Assembly (NCBI GenBank): GCA_022605405.1
Contig: JABYQQ010000001.1
Location: 2,170,001-2,234,000, forward strand
Direction of reading: 5' to 3'
Source: Earliella scabrosa
Lineage: Eukaryota; Basidiomycota; Agaricomycetes; Polyporales; Polyporaceae
Length of the DNA stretch: 64,000 nt
Within the stretch, counting starts at the first letter, position 1, and the number at the start of each line of letters is the position of its first letter. Shown piece after piece: positions 50,864-62,348 of the stretch. The notes beneath the pieces are model-generated. The model made no database searches and was not told the origin of the DNA. It worked only from the letters and a program-made list of their open reading frames with translations. A program made the position numbers and the translations under genes.

Positions 50864-52661
50864 CTACTGAGACCGCTTGCTGTCGACCTCGTACACGTCA
50901 CTGCTCGTGCCCTCGCTCCGGTCACGGTCCCGGGCGTTCTCGCGTTCGGTCATCACCTCGCCCGCCTCTGCTTCTCGAAGCCCACCGGCGCGGTAGTCGG
51001 GTGCGTAGAAGTAGAGCGCGGGAAGGGCGACGAGGAGCGCGCCAACGATGTTGCCGAGGTATGCCGCAATAAGGGACCTGCACGTTCGAGTTTCAACGTT
51101 ATCAGTGGCGCGTCCTCTCGATGTGGATCGAGGTTGGGTTACGTACTTGCGGATGTATTCAGCGACAGTCAGCTGAAATCGGAGTGCCGGTTAGGCGCAG
51201 GAAGTTAAGGCACAACGATTGAACTTACGTCTGCGCCGAAGAGGATACCGAGGGGAACAGAAAACATGTTCGCCACAACTGTGGCACCGCGTCAGGACAA
51301 ACGCGTCGTCGACTGTGGGGCAAATGACATACCGTGGTCAAATCCGCAAGCCACGAAGATCTGGTCCACCGTAGACGTCGGACTGTCAGTATCTGGCTGT
51401 AGGGATCCGGAGAAACGAACGCGCACCATGATTGGAATCCAGATTGCGAAAATCTAAGGAATCTGACTGTCAGTGTCGTCCGCCTTAACGCCGCTTTGAA
51501 CACTAACTTTCGAAATGGTTTCACGGGCACCTGCTGCTTGCTGCACAGTGACAAGAGTATGAGTCTAAGCTCCACGAGTAGAGGAGAGGCGTGGAGGGTG
51601 CTTACCCAGACGGCCACACATACTAGCCAGTTGCAAGCAATTCCGCGGAGGAAGATCTGGTGCCACTCGGGGTCTGCTGCTTTGTGCCTGAAGAACCTGT
51701 CAGTGAACTATGTCGAGTAGGGAGAGCGATTATCGCGTGCATGGGCGTTCCGGTGGCAGAAGAAATTGATGTTCGCCTGTATTCGCTTCCATCCACACAT
51801 GGACGGCACACTCACATGGCGAAAGTCACGGCGTAGGCATTGTAAGGTGGGGTCGATATAACGCCAGTGTCTGCGAACCCACATGAGCGCTTCAGCTGAC
51901 CTGCCATGTGCAAGTGCACGTACATTTGACCAGGACAGCGGCGAAGAAGATACTCCCAACTAGGTTCCCAAAAGTCACTGTAGGGTATCTACTCAGCTTC
52001 CTGTAAGAATTGTCACGGGTAGCAACATACCGATTATCCAATTGTATGGCAAGCCCCACCACGGGACGGCGCCCTTGATGCACGCCATGGGATACACCTG
52101 GGAAGATTCCTCCAGGTTCACAGCCGTTTCATATTTCCTGCCGAGCACGGCCACTCACCATCATGTTGCTCGTCAACAGCTCCTGGCCCTGCAGCACGAT
52201 CCTGACATTCGCCAACATGCGTCATGTCAGATCTCTCATTCCGTTCGGGTCGTAGGCGCGGTATTTTTGGAAAGCCGGGGGAGGGGTGGGAGAGGACGAG
52301 GTCAGGTGCGGGGACGTACATGATAAGGCCCACTGGGAAGACCGCCCCTCCGAGGAACTTGACCAGCCCGGGGTTGGATTCGTTGATGCCCGCAGACCCT
52401 CCAGCCACGATCTCCGAGAGAAGGCCCCCGAACGAGAGCATTACACCCGCTGCGACCTGCGACCACCCCGCACCCAGTGCGATTGCGTCGACGACTTCGT
52501 GAGCTTCGGACGCTCGACAGTTGCGTAGCATGGAACCGAGGACTCACCGCCTTGAAAAAGACCAGATCCGCTCGTGTCCTATGCTTCGCGACCCCACTCT
52601 CGATCATCGCGACCGCGACCTGGACGGGCTTCATCGTGCTTGGGGGATCGAGGCTAGCCAT
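50864..52661 (-). CDS. Formate/nitrite transporter (FNT family), 13 exons
   Basis: Pentameric channel-like transporter for formate, nitrite or related monovalent anions in the plasma membrane. Exons: 52548-52661, 52320-52456, 52159-52201, 52031-52097, 51924-51977, 51816-51870, 51606-51696, 51508-51540, 51427-51453, 51333-51360, 51229-51278, 51147-51172 and 50864-51077, 312 residues. Family hallmarks run in order: VAAGVMLSFGGLLSEIVAG, GLIMIVLQGQELLTSNMM (the Ω-loop segment), IACNWLVCVAVW, FAIWIPIMIFVACGFDHVV with the pore histidine in GFDHVVANMF, and YLGNIVGALLVALPALYFY. Six membrane segments are expected. The cytosolic tail is Arg/Glu/Asp-rich. Four exons are 26-33 bases. Fungal relatives include the nitrite transporter NitA, but no nitrate or nitrite reductase gene lies nearby, so the substrate is open. 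Confidence 0.93.
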
Positions 52662-53168
52662 CGGTGCGAAGCGGGGTGAACGCAGGCCTAGGGTATGAAG
52701 CACGAGCTGAGCAGGATGCTGGAGGTGGAGACCGCGCGGGGCGAGTGGGAAACGGGTGATGTTCGTCTATATAGCTGGGCATGCGGCGTCTGTGGCGGGT
52801 TCGACGCACACCCACTGCGCAGTGCGCATGCTGGCAAACTGAATCACAAGAATAGCCAGGGGCATCGGATGACTAGTGACTGCCGTGCGCGTGAGGAGGG
52901 ATAGGACGCTTGTGGGACTTCTCGCGCCAAAGCAAGTTACGTTACTAGCCGAAAGGGTTCGTGAGAAGCTCTAGAGCGCGCGGTAGAACCAGCGTCGAGC
53001 CACACGGTTTGCGAAGCTTCCTACCTTCGCCCGAGTATGTGGCGAACCAGTGCATCAGGGAATAGCGCGCAAATGGTGGAGGATGTTTATACTGTGGGTG
53101 AGGAAAGAAAGGTACGTACATAGTTTCAAGCCAGTTGTGCAGCCGCGAGCAGACAAGCACTATTAGTA
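52662..53168. other. Intergenic region
   Basis: Promoter side of the transporter gene and 3' side of an F-box gene. A TATATAG element at about 52767-52773 lies on the plus strand. No gene was seen. Confidence 0.35.
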
Positions 53169-53917
53169 CTAGTCAACCGGCAGTGACGTAAGTACATGAG
53201 AATCACCTGCGGGGGTAACATGGGGCCCCGGACGTAGAAAGATCATCCGGGTTATGAGCCTGCGAACGGGGTCGCCGTGCCAGGAGACAGTGCGAATCTC
53301 GAACTGGACGGCTACGGTGACATTCTACCTACATACATGAAGGCTAAGTACCTTGCAATTGCACGACAAGCGGTTTCATAATCCTCTGGAAAGACGTACG
53401 CCAGGTGCGAGGCTAGCTCCGTTGGCATGTCCTGCTTGACGAACAGGCTGCCGTTATGCAACACCGTGAGGCGACGGAGGTTGGAGAAGGTATATGGACG
53501 CATTATATGTGGCAGAGTGTAGCCCATAGGCTGACGAATCTCCATAGCGCGGACCTGGGACGCCGCAGCATCAAATAGTCGCTGCATGGCCTGTATGAAG
53601 CGCATGTCATGGGCCTCGCCAGTGGACAGACGTCGGAAGGGGTCGTGTTCGCCGGATGGCAACGAATTGGCGTGGAGGGTCAAGATAAGACGGCGGACCG
53701 GCGTGCGAACACCGTGCAAGGTGGCGGCGGAGCGGTGACATGCAAGAAAGTGCTCCATCCCTTCGACGGTGGAGAGTTGAACTGTCATGAACCGGTAGGG
53801 TGCGGAAAGCTCTTGCATGCGGCGGGATGTTAAAGATAGGGCGGCGCCCGTGCGACCTCCGTCCAGACAGCAAAGCTCGAAGATCTGAAACCATAGTTCC
53901 GTTGGGAAGGGTTCCAT
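53169..53917 (-). CDS. Short F-box-like protein, paralogue of the next gene, two exons
   Basis: Probable F-box protein. The main exon (53352-53917) starts MEPFPTELWFQIFELCC and contains LDGGRTGAALSLTSRRMQE and LSAPYRFMTVQLSTVE, which parallel the neighbouring gene at 54313-55332 (DGGRTAAALSRISKAVQG, ISAPFRFYSVELHSL). After ARAIA-type residues near 53352 a 92-base GT-AG intron leads to a 91-base exon (53169-53259) ending LTSLPVD, 218 residues in total. If that intron is not used, translation stops at 53312. Either way it lacks the C-terminal leucine-rich part seen in the paralogue, so it may be a truncated duplicate. The ubiquitin-ligase role is inferred from the N-terminal domain. Confidence 0.5.
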
Positions 53918-54312
53918 GGAGAGGGCTCTAAGAGACCCGTCTTCGGTAAGTGTATGTGGTGGTGATTTACGATGACACTCACCATCGGAGGGCAACCGCG
54001 AAAATGTGCGTGGGCGCCATGACTCTGCACATATCTATAGGAAGGGAAGGGTGGCGTGAACTGAATCGAACAAGAGACCAAACAATAATCAAGCAGAAGA
54101 GCGCAAAGGTTATGGTGTCCACCAACCTTGACCATGGTCAAACGGTCTCCTTCCTCAGAACAACGTTGGAATGTTACTGCGAGACGTTGCCAGGTGGATG
54201 CACGTGCGAATCACGCACAATAACGTCGACGACCGGGGATGCGCTATCATGAGTGAGCCATAAATTGATGCATGGTATCGACATGACCGATGTTTCATAT
54301 ATGTGCTACCAG
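53918..54312. other. Spacer between tandem F-box paralogues
   Basis: Upstream region of the shorter paralogue, probably with a spliced 5' leader, and the 3' flank of the longer one. No separate gene. Confidence 0.4.
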
Positions 54313-55332
54313 TCATCGTTTCTCTTCATCGCCTACCGAGGTCACCCACGGACCCTCCTCGCCGACTGCTCGCGCGCGCCATTGCTGCGAGAGCCAATCG
54401 TACCAGTACTTCTCTGGCAATCTGTGTTGCGCTCCCGGGAGAGTCACGAGACGGATGTTGGGGCGAACGGTGCTGATGTCGCGGATCGCTTCGAGAGAGG
54501 CATCCGCAAGTGCGGCGTCTTTCCCTGATTGGGGCGACACGATGACTGTGCGGAGAGCCTTGAAGCTTGTTGAGTCCTGGAGCGTATTCCGTAGGGCTTC
54601 GCATGATTCTGCCTTCGCGCTGGAGAGTCGGAGGTGCGCGAGCCGTGGCGCGGCATACACCCATAACGGGAGGGTGTCCTGCCAATTGCCCTCGATGAGA
54701 TGCAGCCTCTCCAGTGCGGGGAATATGGGTGAGGCTGCGAGCTCGTCCTTGTTCGGGGGTGGACCCGCAGAGTAGAAGTCCTTGTCGGACGGTTCCGCCC
54801 ATCCGTCGGGCTTCAGCTCCGAACGGAGGAACATACGGTCCTCATCCAGGAGGGTGAGCTCGCGTAGATTGGGGAAGGTGGCGCGCACGTATGGGAGAAG
54901 GATCTCGTTGTTCTGGAGTACGGTCATAGTCTTGAGGTCGGGGCCGATGAGAGCGAAGAGTCGGGTCATGAGCTCGACGAAGCGCGCGTTCCATTCCACC
55001 TTGACACCCTGCCACGAGTGGAAATCGCGGAAGTGGAATGAAGGCCCGAGGACGAACATGTCTGTCTCCCCGGGGAGGAACGCGAGCCGGAGGTGGCGGA
55101 CGTGTGGCGGGTCGTTTTGGGCCCCCGACGCTGCTGCGAGGGCTGCCTCGTATGCCGTGAGGAACTTTTGTACCTGCTTCAGGCTGTGAAGCTCGACGCT
55201 GTAGAAGCGGAAGGGGGCAGAGATGCCTTGGACGGCCTTCGAGATGCGCGAGAGGGCGGCGGCAGTCCGGCCACCGTCGGTGCATGCGAATTCGAAGACG
55301 TGTTGCCAGACATCGATGGAGAGCATGTCCAT
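54313..55332 (-). CDS. F-box-like protein with leucine-rich C-terminal half, single exon
   Basis: Likely SCF substrate receptor. One exon of 339 residues from the ATG at 55332 (MDMLSIDVWQHVFEFACTD). This start is aligned with the paralogue's MEPFPTELW; an upstream in-frame ATG would add residues that look like spliced leader sequence. The F-box-like segment covers about residues 1-45. The remainder has irregular leucine-rich stretches (TFPNLRELTLLDEDRMFL, PALERLHLIEGNW, LAHLRLSS), as in fungal F-box/LRR proteins with degenerate repeats. It sits head-to-tail with the shorter paralogue about 400 bases downstream, consistent with local duplication and divergence. Confidence 0.7.
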   Translation of the reverse strand: MDMLSIDVWQHVFEFACTDGGRTAAALSRISKAVQGISAPFRFYSVELHSLKQVQKFLTAYEAALAAASGAQNDPPHVRHLRLAFLPGETDMFVLGPSFHFRDFHSWQGVKVEWNARFVELMTRLFALIGPDLKTMTVLQNNEILLPYVRATFPNLRELTLLDEDRMFLRSELKPDGWAEPSDKDFYSAGPPPNKDELAASPIFPALERLHLIEGNWQDTLPLWVYAAPRLAHLRLSSAKAESCEALRNTLQDSTSFKALRTVIVSPQSGKDAALADASLEAIRDISTVRPNIRLVTLPGAQHRLPEKYWYDWLSQQWRARAVGEEGPWVTSVGDEEKR

Positions 55333-56365
55333 AGGATACTGCGTATGAGGTTTGCAAGTGAGTATTCGGCGGCGGCGGAAGAGGTATCGCAGAGATGATA
55401 CACACATCGTCGTTGGATATTCTGGGTGATGTAGAAGACGGGTTGTGTTGTCAGTAAACACACCCGGTCATTACTTATACCCAGGCCAACTCCCTGACCG
55501 CAGTCTCATCTGGCACTGCCAATCGCGACGAGGATGACCATATGTTCTTCCGATGGTCTTCGAGAACTGCAGCCGATTCACTTACCAGGCAGCGGTCAAG
55601 GGTGGAGAGGAGGAACGCGAGCGCACTTAGGCGCATGCAGTGTCGGCAAATTCTCCTACATGCTGTTCACGGACGGATATCCAGCGCGAGGGGCCAGGGC
55701 ATTCTTGACTCAAGCATGACCACGCTAGCCGATAGCGATACTATAGCGATGCTAATACCGAGCAGAACTCTTCCTTGGCAACGCGAGATGCCTTTCGCAG
55801 GCTTCTGGCATCGAGGTCGTGAAGACTTGAGCTGGAAGGGAACCGTTCACAGCCTACAGCACAATTGCAAGATCAGCACGCTCTGATAGGTAACTTTGGC
55901 AGATTGCGTCAAATGCGAAAGGCACCATGTATGAGGCAGTCGAGCAGCATGGCAGCGGACGAGAGCTCGGCGGGTTGAACGCACCGAGGCGGTTGCAAGC
56001 GTTGCGCAGAGTGGCACTGGCCTGTCTCCGTCTGAAGAAGGGAAGGGCTCGAGCACATGGCGGAGATCAGGTCAGGGTCGGTCGTCGGGCGACGGGAGTC
56101 GTCGTCGATCGAAGAGGACAAGCCGGCGGCCGCCAACGTTGCCGGCAAGGGCGCTTTGCCCACACCCATCGCGTTCCTCGTCCCGCCAGCATCATCCACC
56201 ACGGAAAACTGCTTGTATTATACCCAGAATACCCCGTGAAGCCCTCGTTTGGACCCGTTTCATCTCCGTCGCCCTGGGATTAGGATACACTGCCTGGAAA
56301 GGAACACCTCTCGTCGCCACCTGAACCGGATACCCACACTCCCCCTCGCCCATATCACCCGAGCG
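55333..56365. other. Divergent intergenic region
   Basis: Lies between the F-box gene and the RhoGAP gene and should hold both promoters. No gene was supported. Confidence 0.4.
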
Positions 56366-59300
56366 ATGTCCGCTGCCCCCGCAACCCCGTCAACCCCCAC
56401 CACCACAAAGCAGGACGCGCGATCGTCGGAGAACAATGGAGTGGAGAGCGAGCAGATGCCGCCCACCCCGGAGGTGCGATTGAATGGTCGGCGCACTTCT
56501 TCTGCCAGCTTGCGCGGTACGCCGTCGAAGGGTCCTCGAGGAGATGACGGATGGGGGTCAAACTTCTGGGTTACGCTCGTGGATCCCCAGGTGCGCATTA
56601 TATCCTGACGCTGATTTTGTCGCGTCGTGATTGAGCCATCGCTGATCTGTTGCACGGTACTTTTTGCTGCGGTGCATACATCATGCGCTCGTATAGACTC
56701 AAGTCTCATTCTATGCCTGTCCCGCGACGGGAGAAGTGAGCTGGGACCCTCCAGTAGGGAACTTCTTGTAAGCCCTAGACGTTAATCCCTCGTTGCATGG
56801 CATATCTCAAAATGGGTGTAGGCTTCCTCCTAGTCCTGATGGAGAATGGTGGGAGATGTTTGACGAGGCGAGCGGTCTTCCCTACTACTATCAGACTAAG
56901 ACCGGGGAGACCGTCTGGGAGAGACCGGAAGCCTTTGTTATACCTCTCGGTGTCCTCCAGAACACCGCCCTTACCCGAAGATTGTCACTAAACCGCAGCC
57001 CACACCCCGATGCGAAGAACGCGAAGAATGGACAGAAACAAACTGCCGGTGCCAACGAACGTCTCCCGTATCGCCGTTCTCGCTCCTACATGAACGAGCG
57101 TGAGGCCGGGCAGACCCAGAAAAACGGCGGCGGGGTCGAGCCTCGCCGGTCGCAATCAACAACGCGAGGCTCCCCAGGGCAGGCCAATTCTAGCCCAAGC
57201 TCTTCCTCACCCCGTTCAGGATCGACAGGGAAGCGTGGACAATCAGGTCGGAAGTCTACGTCGAGTACCGAACACCTCCATCATAGCTCTGGTTCCCAGG
57301 GAGGGCCTTTGGCGTACGAGCGCGGCCACCCTCTTGCCCCCATTCCAGGTTCCCCTTACAACACCGACGCATCTCCCTCCCCAGCCCCTTCCGTACACGA
57401 CCGCCCGTCCGCATCCGGTACACCTGTCAACGGCCAGCGCAAGGACGCCACGAAAAAGGACAGTCCTCACCAGAAGAGCAAGACTGATGACTCTACGCTT
57501 GGTCGTTCCCGCTCAAAGTCCTCGTCGTACATGGAGTACCGCTCGCCGCAGCCACAGAGTTTGAGCGCAGCGCTCGAGATGATTGCACTGTCGGGCTCAC
57601 AGTCGTCGAGCAATCACGACAAGTCCAGCTCCGAGCATGGTCATGGATATCGTACGGGCACGCCTCTACAAGACTCGCCTCCGAAGGTCAGAATCAACAC
57701 CGACCCGAAGATGCTCAGTGGCGCCTCGCTCGGTGACAGTTTGCACACGCCCGACACGCCATTGCGGTTCAAATTACGCGTTGGCAAGGACCGGAGCGTG
57801 CCACCGTCGCCTAGTAGACCTGTACCCGCAGCACCACAGCCAAGGCGCAGTGTGTCAGGACCCATGCACTTCCGGGGCAAGGAGATTAGTAGTCCTGTAC
57901 TCAACCCGGGTACGCCCACCCTCTCTTGTTCTTCTTCCATGATTCTTATTCGCATTTCAGAGGCCAGCCGACACCTGAATCAGTTGGTCAATCGGAATGG
58001 CGGCACTCCGATCCCCATTGACATCTACGAGAAGACCGGTCGTGCTGCTTCTCTCAACACAGGGTGAGTCTTCAGAGGTCGTTGCCGAGTTGGTCTCTGA
58101 CCGCCCGTGTGTCACAGAAAATACCCCATACTCCCTCACGATCTCGCTTCCGACATCCAGCAATTTGCAGAGTCCGAGTTTGCTCAGCAGTACTTTTCGA
58201 CACATCGCACGGGATTCATATTCAAGCGCAAGGTCCCGGTCGCGCAGATAATGACTTGGCAAAAGGTGTGGATAACGACACTTTCTCAGGCGAAGAAAGC
58301 TCACGTTTCTTCAAGACGCCCATCACGTCTCCGTTGTTGAATCTCAATCGTTCGCTTCACAAGGACGCCGTCAAGACATTCCGGGTAATACAGCGCATCA
58401 TGGGTGATCGCGAACGTGACCGAGGAGGCGCAATATCCCCCGTTAGTCCCCTAAACGCTTCGACCACTTCCCTCCCTTCTTCCGGTATGTCGCATATCCT
58501 CCTGGAAGAAGAACGGTGGTTGCTTGGCCAAGGCCTGAGTAATGGGGAACTCCGGGATGAGATCTATTGTCAGGTCATGAAGCAGCTGAACGGTAATCCC
58601 AATACGTGCGTGCCCTTGCCTCCGATTCCTGTGCGCTCGAACTGACTGTATGCGTATAGAGAAAGCATCTTCAGAGGCTGGCAGTTCCTATGCGTTCTCC
58701 TCGTCACTTTCCCGCCCTCCAAGAACTTCGAGGCTTACCTTCGTTCATACATCCAACAAGCGACCAACCAGCAAGAGGGTCGTGTGGATGTCATGGCGAA
58801 GTACTGCCTGCGTCGGTTAGCGTATATCGCTAAGAAAGGTCCGCGAGGGAAACCACCGAGTGCCGCCGAGATTGAAACAGCATCGGTGAGTTGCCGATCG
58901 TCTGCGTCGTCCTCTCATCGTGCTCACGAGGTGTGCAGGATGCTGCATTCCATCCTTCCATCTTCGGAGAGACTCTCGACACGGTATTCCGGTTACAAGA
59001 ACGCAACTACCCGGACAAGAAGGTTCCCATCATCCTCCCCTTCCTCGCCGACGGCATTCTTGCTCTCGGTGGCACGAAGTCCGAAGGCATCTTCCGCGTC
59101 CCGGGGGATGGTGACCTCGTCTCAGAGCTCAAACTCCGGATCGACAGGGGCTACTACAGCTTGGAAGGCGTCGACGACCCACACGTGCTCGCGTCGCTGC
59201 TGAAGTTGTGGCTGCGCGAGCTGTGCGACCCGCTTGTGCCCGACGAGCTCTACAACGACTGCATCACGAACTCGCACGACGCTGAGGCTTGCGTGCAGAT

Positions 59301-59717
59301 CGTGCAGCGTCTGCCGACCATCAACCGGCGGGTCGTCCTTTTCGTCGTCAGCTTCCTGCAGCTGTTCCTGGAGGAGAAGATCCAGACCGTGACGAAGATG
59401 ACGAGCGCCAATCTGGCGCTTGTTATGGCACCGAACCTGCTCCGGTGCAACTCAGAATCGATGGTCGTTGTGTTCACCAACGCACAGTGAGTTGTCGCAG
59501 TGTGCTTCTGTTTCATGTGTTAGGTGGTTGCTTATGGTAATGGGCTAGGTACGAGCAGAGGTTCGTTTATAATCTGCTGCTCCATCTCAAATGCTCCGAA
59601 GCGGATCCCGACTTCGTCCCTACCCACGGACACGGTGCGATACCCGCTACCCCGACCACCCCCTCAGCACCTCGACGCTCAAAATCGAACAAGCGTCCCC
59701 ACCGCCTGAACTACTAA
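56366..59717 (+). CDS. WW-WW-MyTH4-RhoGAP protein (Vilse/ARHGAP39-like), nine exons
   Basis: Accelerates GTP hydrolysis by Rho-family GTPases, in animals Rac and Cdc42. Exons 56366-56590, 56697-56767, 56822-57909, 57961-58063, 58118-58265, 58316-58605, 58660-58885, 58939-59486 and 59549-59717, 955 residues. Two WW-like modules lie near residues 60-135: FWVTLVDPQTQVSFYACP with EVSWDPP, then GEWWEMFDEASGLPYYY with ETVWERPE. A 330-residue Ser/Pro-rich linker follows. MyTH4 covers about 505-710 (PLLNLNRSLHKDAVKTFRV, ELRDEIYCQVMKQL, GWQFLCVLLVTFPPS). RhoGAP covers about 720-915 with the arginine finger Arg770 in SEGIFRVPGD and LVMAPNLLR near its end. Domain order equals that of Drosophila Vilse and human ARHGAP39. 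All expected catalytic residues are present. Confidence 0.93.
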
Positions 59718-61171
59718 TATTACCTGTACATGTCTAGCTCGCCGTGCATACCCTACACCTATACCAGTAATCGCCGCTCGTCGTCTTTCCATGTTGTTCA
59801 CTCGTACTCATCCGGTTGGCTTGCCCTCGCACTCATCACACTCTCTTGTTGTAGCATTCACTCAGTCTCTCCCTGGTCTCTCTCTCTCTATACCTCCTCG
59901 GCCCTGCCTCTCTCTACCCAAGGTATTTTCGCATGCGCGTATAATCCATTCCGATCGTTGCCCCTCCCCACGCATACATACACGCCTAATCAGATGGCGC
60001 GTCCTCCTTCGACTTGCTACAGGACAGTATGTAGGCGTTCGTTCATGTTTATGGTTCTTCTCCTCACCTGTATATTGGTTAGCCTGCTCCCGCACGTCTC
60101 TTGCAATCGGACTCTCGGCACCGTAGAAGTAATGGGTTGGGGGATGTGCATACATTTGTACTGCAATACATGCTGGCCGATCGCCGGCAGATCAAACCGC
60201 AGGTTATCTATGTACACTAGGTCACTCGCGGGTGCACCGGTCAATGATTCGAGCAGTGTTCAGGCGCGTGGCCGGCTATTCCGCCGGTATTTGGTGTTGG
60301 TTGGCCGAAGCCGGGGGTGCTGTGTGCGCCGCCGGCGAGCTCAACTGCGGTCGCAGACGCGATCGTAACCCTTCTGGCGCCGTCAACTGCGATGTCAAGA
60401 AGAGCTGCTGAAAGTCGGCTGACCCGGTGCAGAATATCCATGTGCACCCCTTGGACTTGTGACTTGGTATGAAGGCGGCGTCGTCGGGTACATGGAGGGT
60501 TTATGCGGGGGCTGTGTATTCAGTACTATCCAGTGGGAGTGACAAGCCTGCTCGGCGATCTGCTGCACCATATGCAAAATTTGCCTCCGAGGGTCATGGT
60601 GGCGCATCTTCATCGTCGTCGGAGGGTGAGGTGAGTCTACATATATGATACTGCCCGGTAGGCCGCCTCGAGGAAGCCCGATTCCAGGGGCAAGGGTACA
60701 CATGATGGACGATACGGCGGTCATTTGCCGCGGGACCGTCTTTTGCAACTTGTCGAGTTGTCAGTGGAGCAGCACATGGAATATTTGGCTGGGTGTCAAC
60801 GGGGGAGATCTTCATCAAAATCATGGCGCCCTCTAGAGTTTTGTCATATCGACCGGCTTAGCTAATGAATGTGCTCACGAGTGCATGACTTTCAAGACAT
60901 ACCGAGTCTACACAGGTTGAGGCTGGAAACCTCAAGGCCGCCCTTCGCCGGGGCATTCATCGCATCGACTCAGAAACATCCGGGCGTGCATGGGCTGGTC
61001 AACCACTGCGGATCAAACAACGTTCCGAGGTAGCGGTGCTCACTTGCTTCTTTCGCTCCTGATATCGATGACGTCGATCAAGGGGGGATTGGGCACACTA
61101 GTCTTGATTGCGCTTTAGAAAACGTGTCCGTTATTCAAGAGGGCGTCAGAAATAAGCGCCTTCACCGGGGG

Positions 61172-61636
61172 TAGGGGGAGGGAGGGGTCCTCCGGGGTCT
61201 TTATTGCACTTTGTGCATGTCATCTCACAATCACTCTGTGCACTGATCTCTTGCGCTGTGAGATGTTTCTACGCATATACACACACCCGAGAGCACTAGG
61301 ATGCGACGAAGTGTCACATATGAGTTACTTAGTGGTGTTACTGGTGTATGTCGAGCATTGGGCGCTCCTCGTGCCGGATTTGGTAGGGTGAGCGCCGGGA
61401 AATGTTTGCATTGCTGCAAGTCGGACATGCCTCAGGAGGCGGCAAAAACTTTTGTTTCACACATACAGCACTTCAGATGTCCGTTGGTGATAGCCAGTCC
61501 ATTCGTGTTATCGCACCAGCGCTTGTGCTCACCAAACTAGGTAGCTTATGTTAAAACATATGACTAAGCTACCCGATATGGCAGGAGGGGGAGGGAGGGA
61601 CCCCGGGAACTCCTTATTTCACTTCATGTACATCCG
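61172..61636. repeat. Two diverged copies of a G-rich element
   Basis: Both copies share GGGGGAGGGAGGG followed by a C/G-rich stretch, then a CTTTATT/CCTTATT motif, CACTT and a TGCAT or TGTACAT end. Copy one is about 61172-61222, copy two about 61585-61636, both in the same orientation. They look like diverged repeats of about 50 bases. Each has runs of guanines able to form a G-quadruplex. Confidence 0.5.
61540..61573. repeat. Inverted repeat (hairpin) next to the second G-rich copy
   Basis: GGTAGCTTA at 61540-61548 and its exact reverse complement TAAGCTACC at 61565-61573 are separated by 16 AT-rich bases. It could form a stem of nine pairs. Confidence 0.6.
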
Positions 61637-62348
61637 GTAAGTAATTAATAAAGTTGTGCATCCCTCTTGCCGTTATAACTGATTAGCCGTTATTACTACT
61701 GCAAATGTTGACCTGACGTTGGTTCTGGATCAGTTATTCCGGCGCGATGACGAGTCCAATGTCATGACTGCCAGTCGGCAATAGCATCGTACTCACCGAC
61801 ATCGCGGTCAGCACTTACAAGTTACACATGAGTCAGGGCTAACGTGGCCAAACCAATGCGATATCGGCGCTTATTATGATACACTGCCGCCTATACCATC
61901 GCCGTGATTCACGGACTCCGGACTGGTTTTCGCCGCGACCCAAGGCCTCAGGATCTAAATGGACATATGTGCGAAGCCTCTAGGACTCGGAGTCTTACAT
62001 TGGTGCGGGTACAGTTGTTGACAGTTACGCGAGGCTCGGACATCGGCCCACTGACCACTGTCAGCAGACAGGACTCCGGAGCACTGGCACGACAGCGAGC
62101 GACAGCGTCAACGAACAGCAACAGACAGCGTCCCGGAGGAGGCTGCGCAGACCGGACTCTGACCGGACTCGTCTCGGAGGGTTATTGTGGAACACGGGCG
62201 ACCGGGACGGCGACACGCCCTCACCATCATCAACTTCCGCTGTTCCCATCACCCAATGCCACCTTCTCAAATCTGCTGAAATGGGACGCCCTCCCTCTGC
62301 CCGAACACGCCATACTGTACTTACCCTCTCCCCACCGTGCTCGGCGCC

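Larger units (their letters stand above)
59718..62348. other. 2.6 kb intergenic region with G-rich repeats
   Basis: No gene was supported. It contains pyrimidine-rich sequence at 59830-59900, two similar G-rich blocks at about 61172-61222 and 61585-61636, and a hairpin-forming inverted repeat at 61540-61573. Confidence 0.4.
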
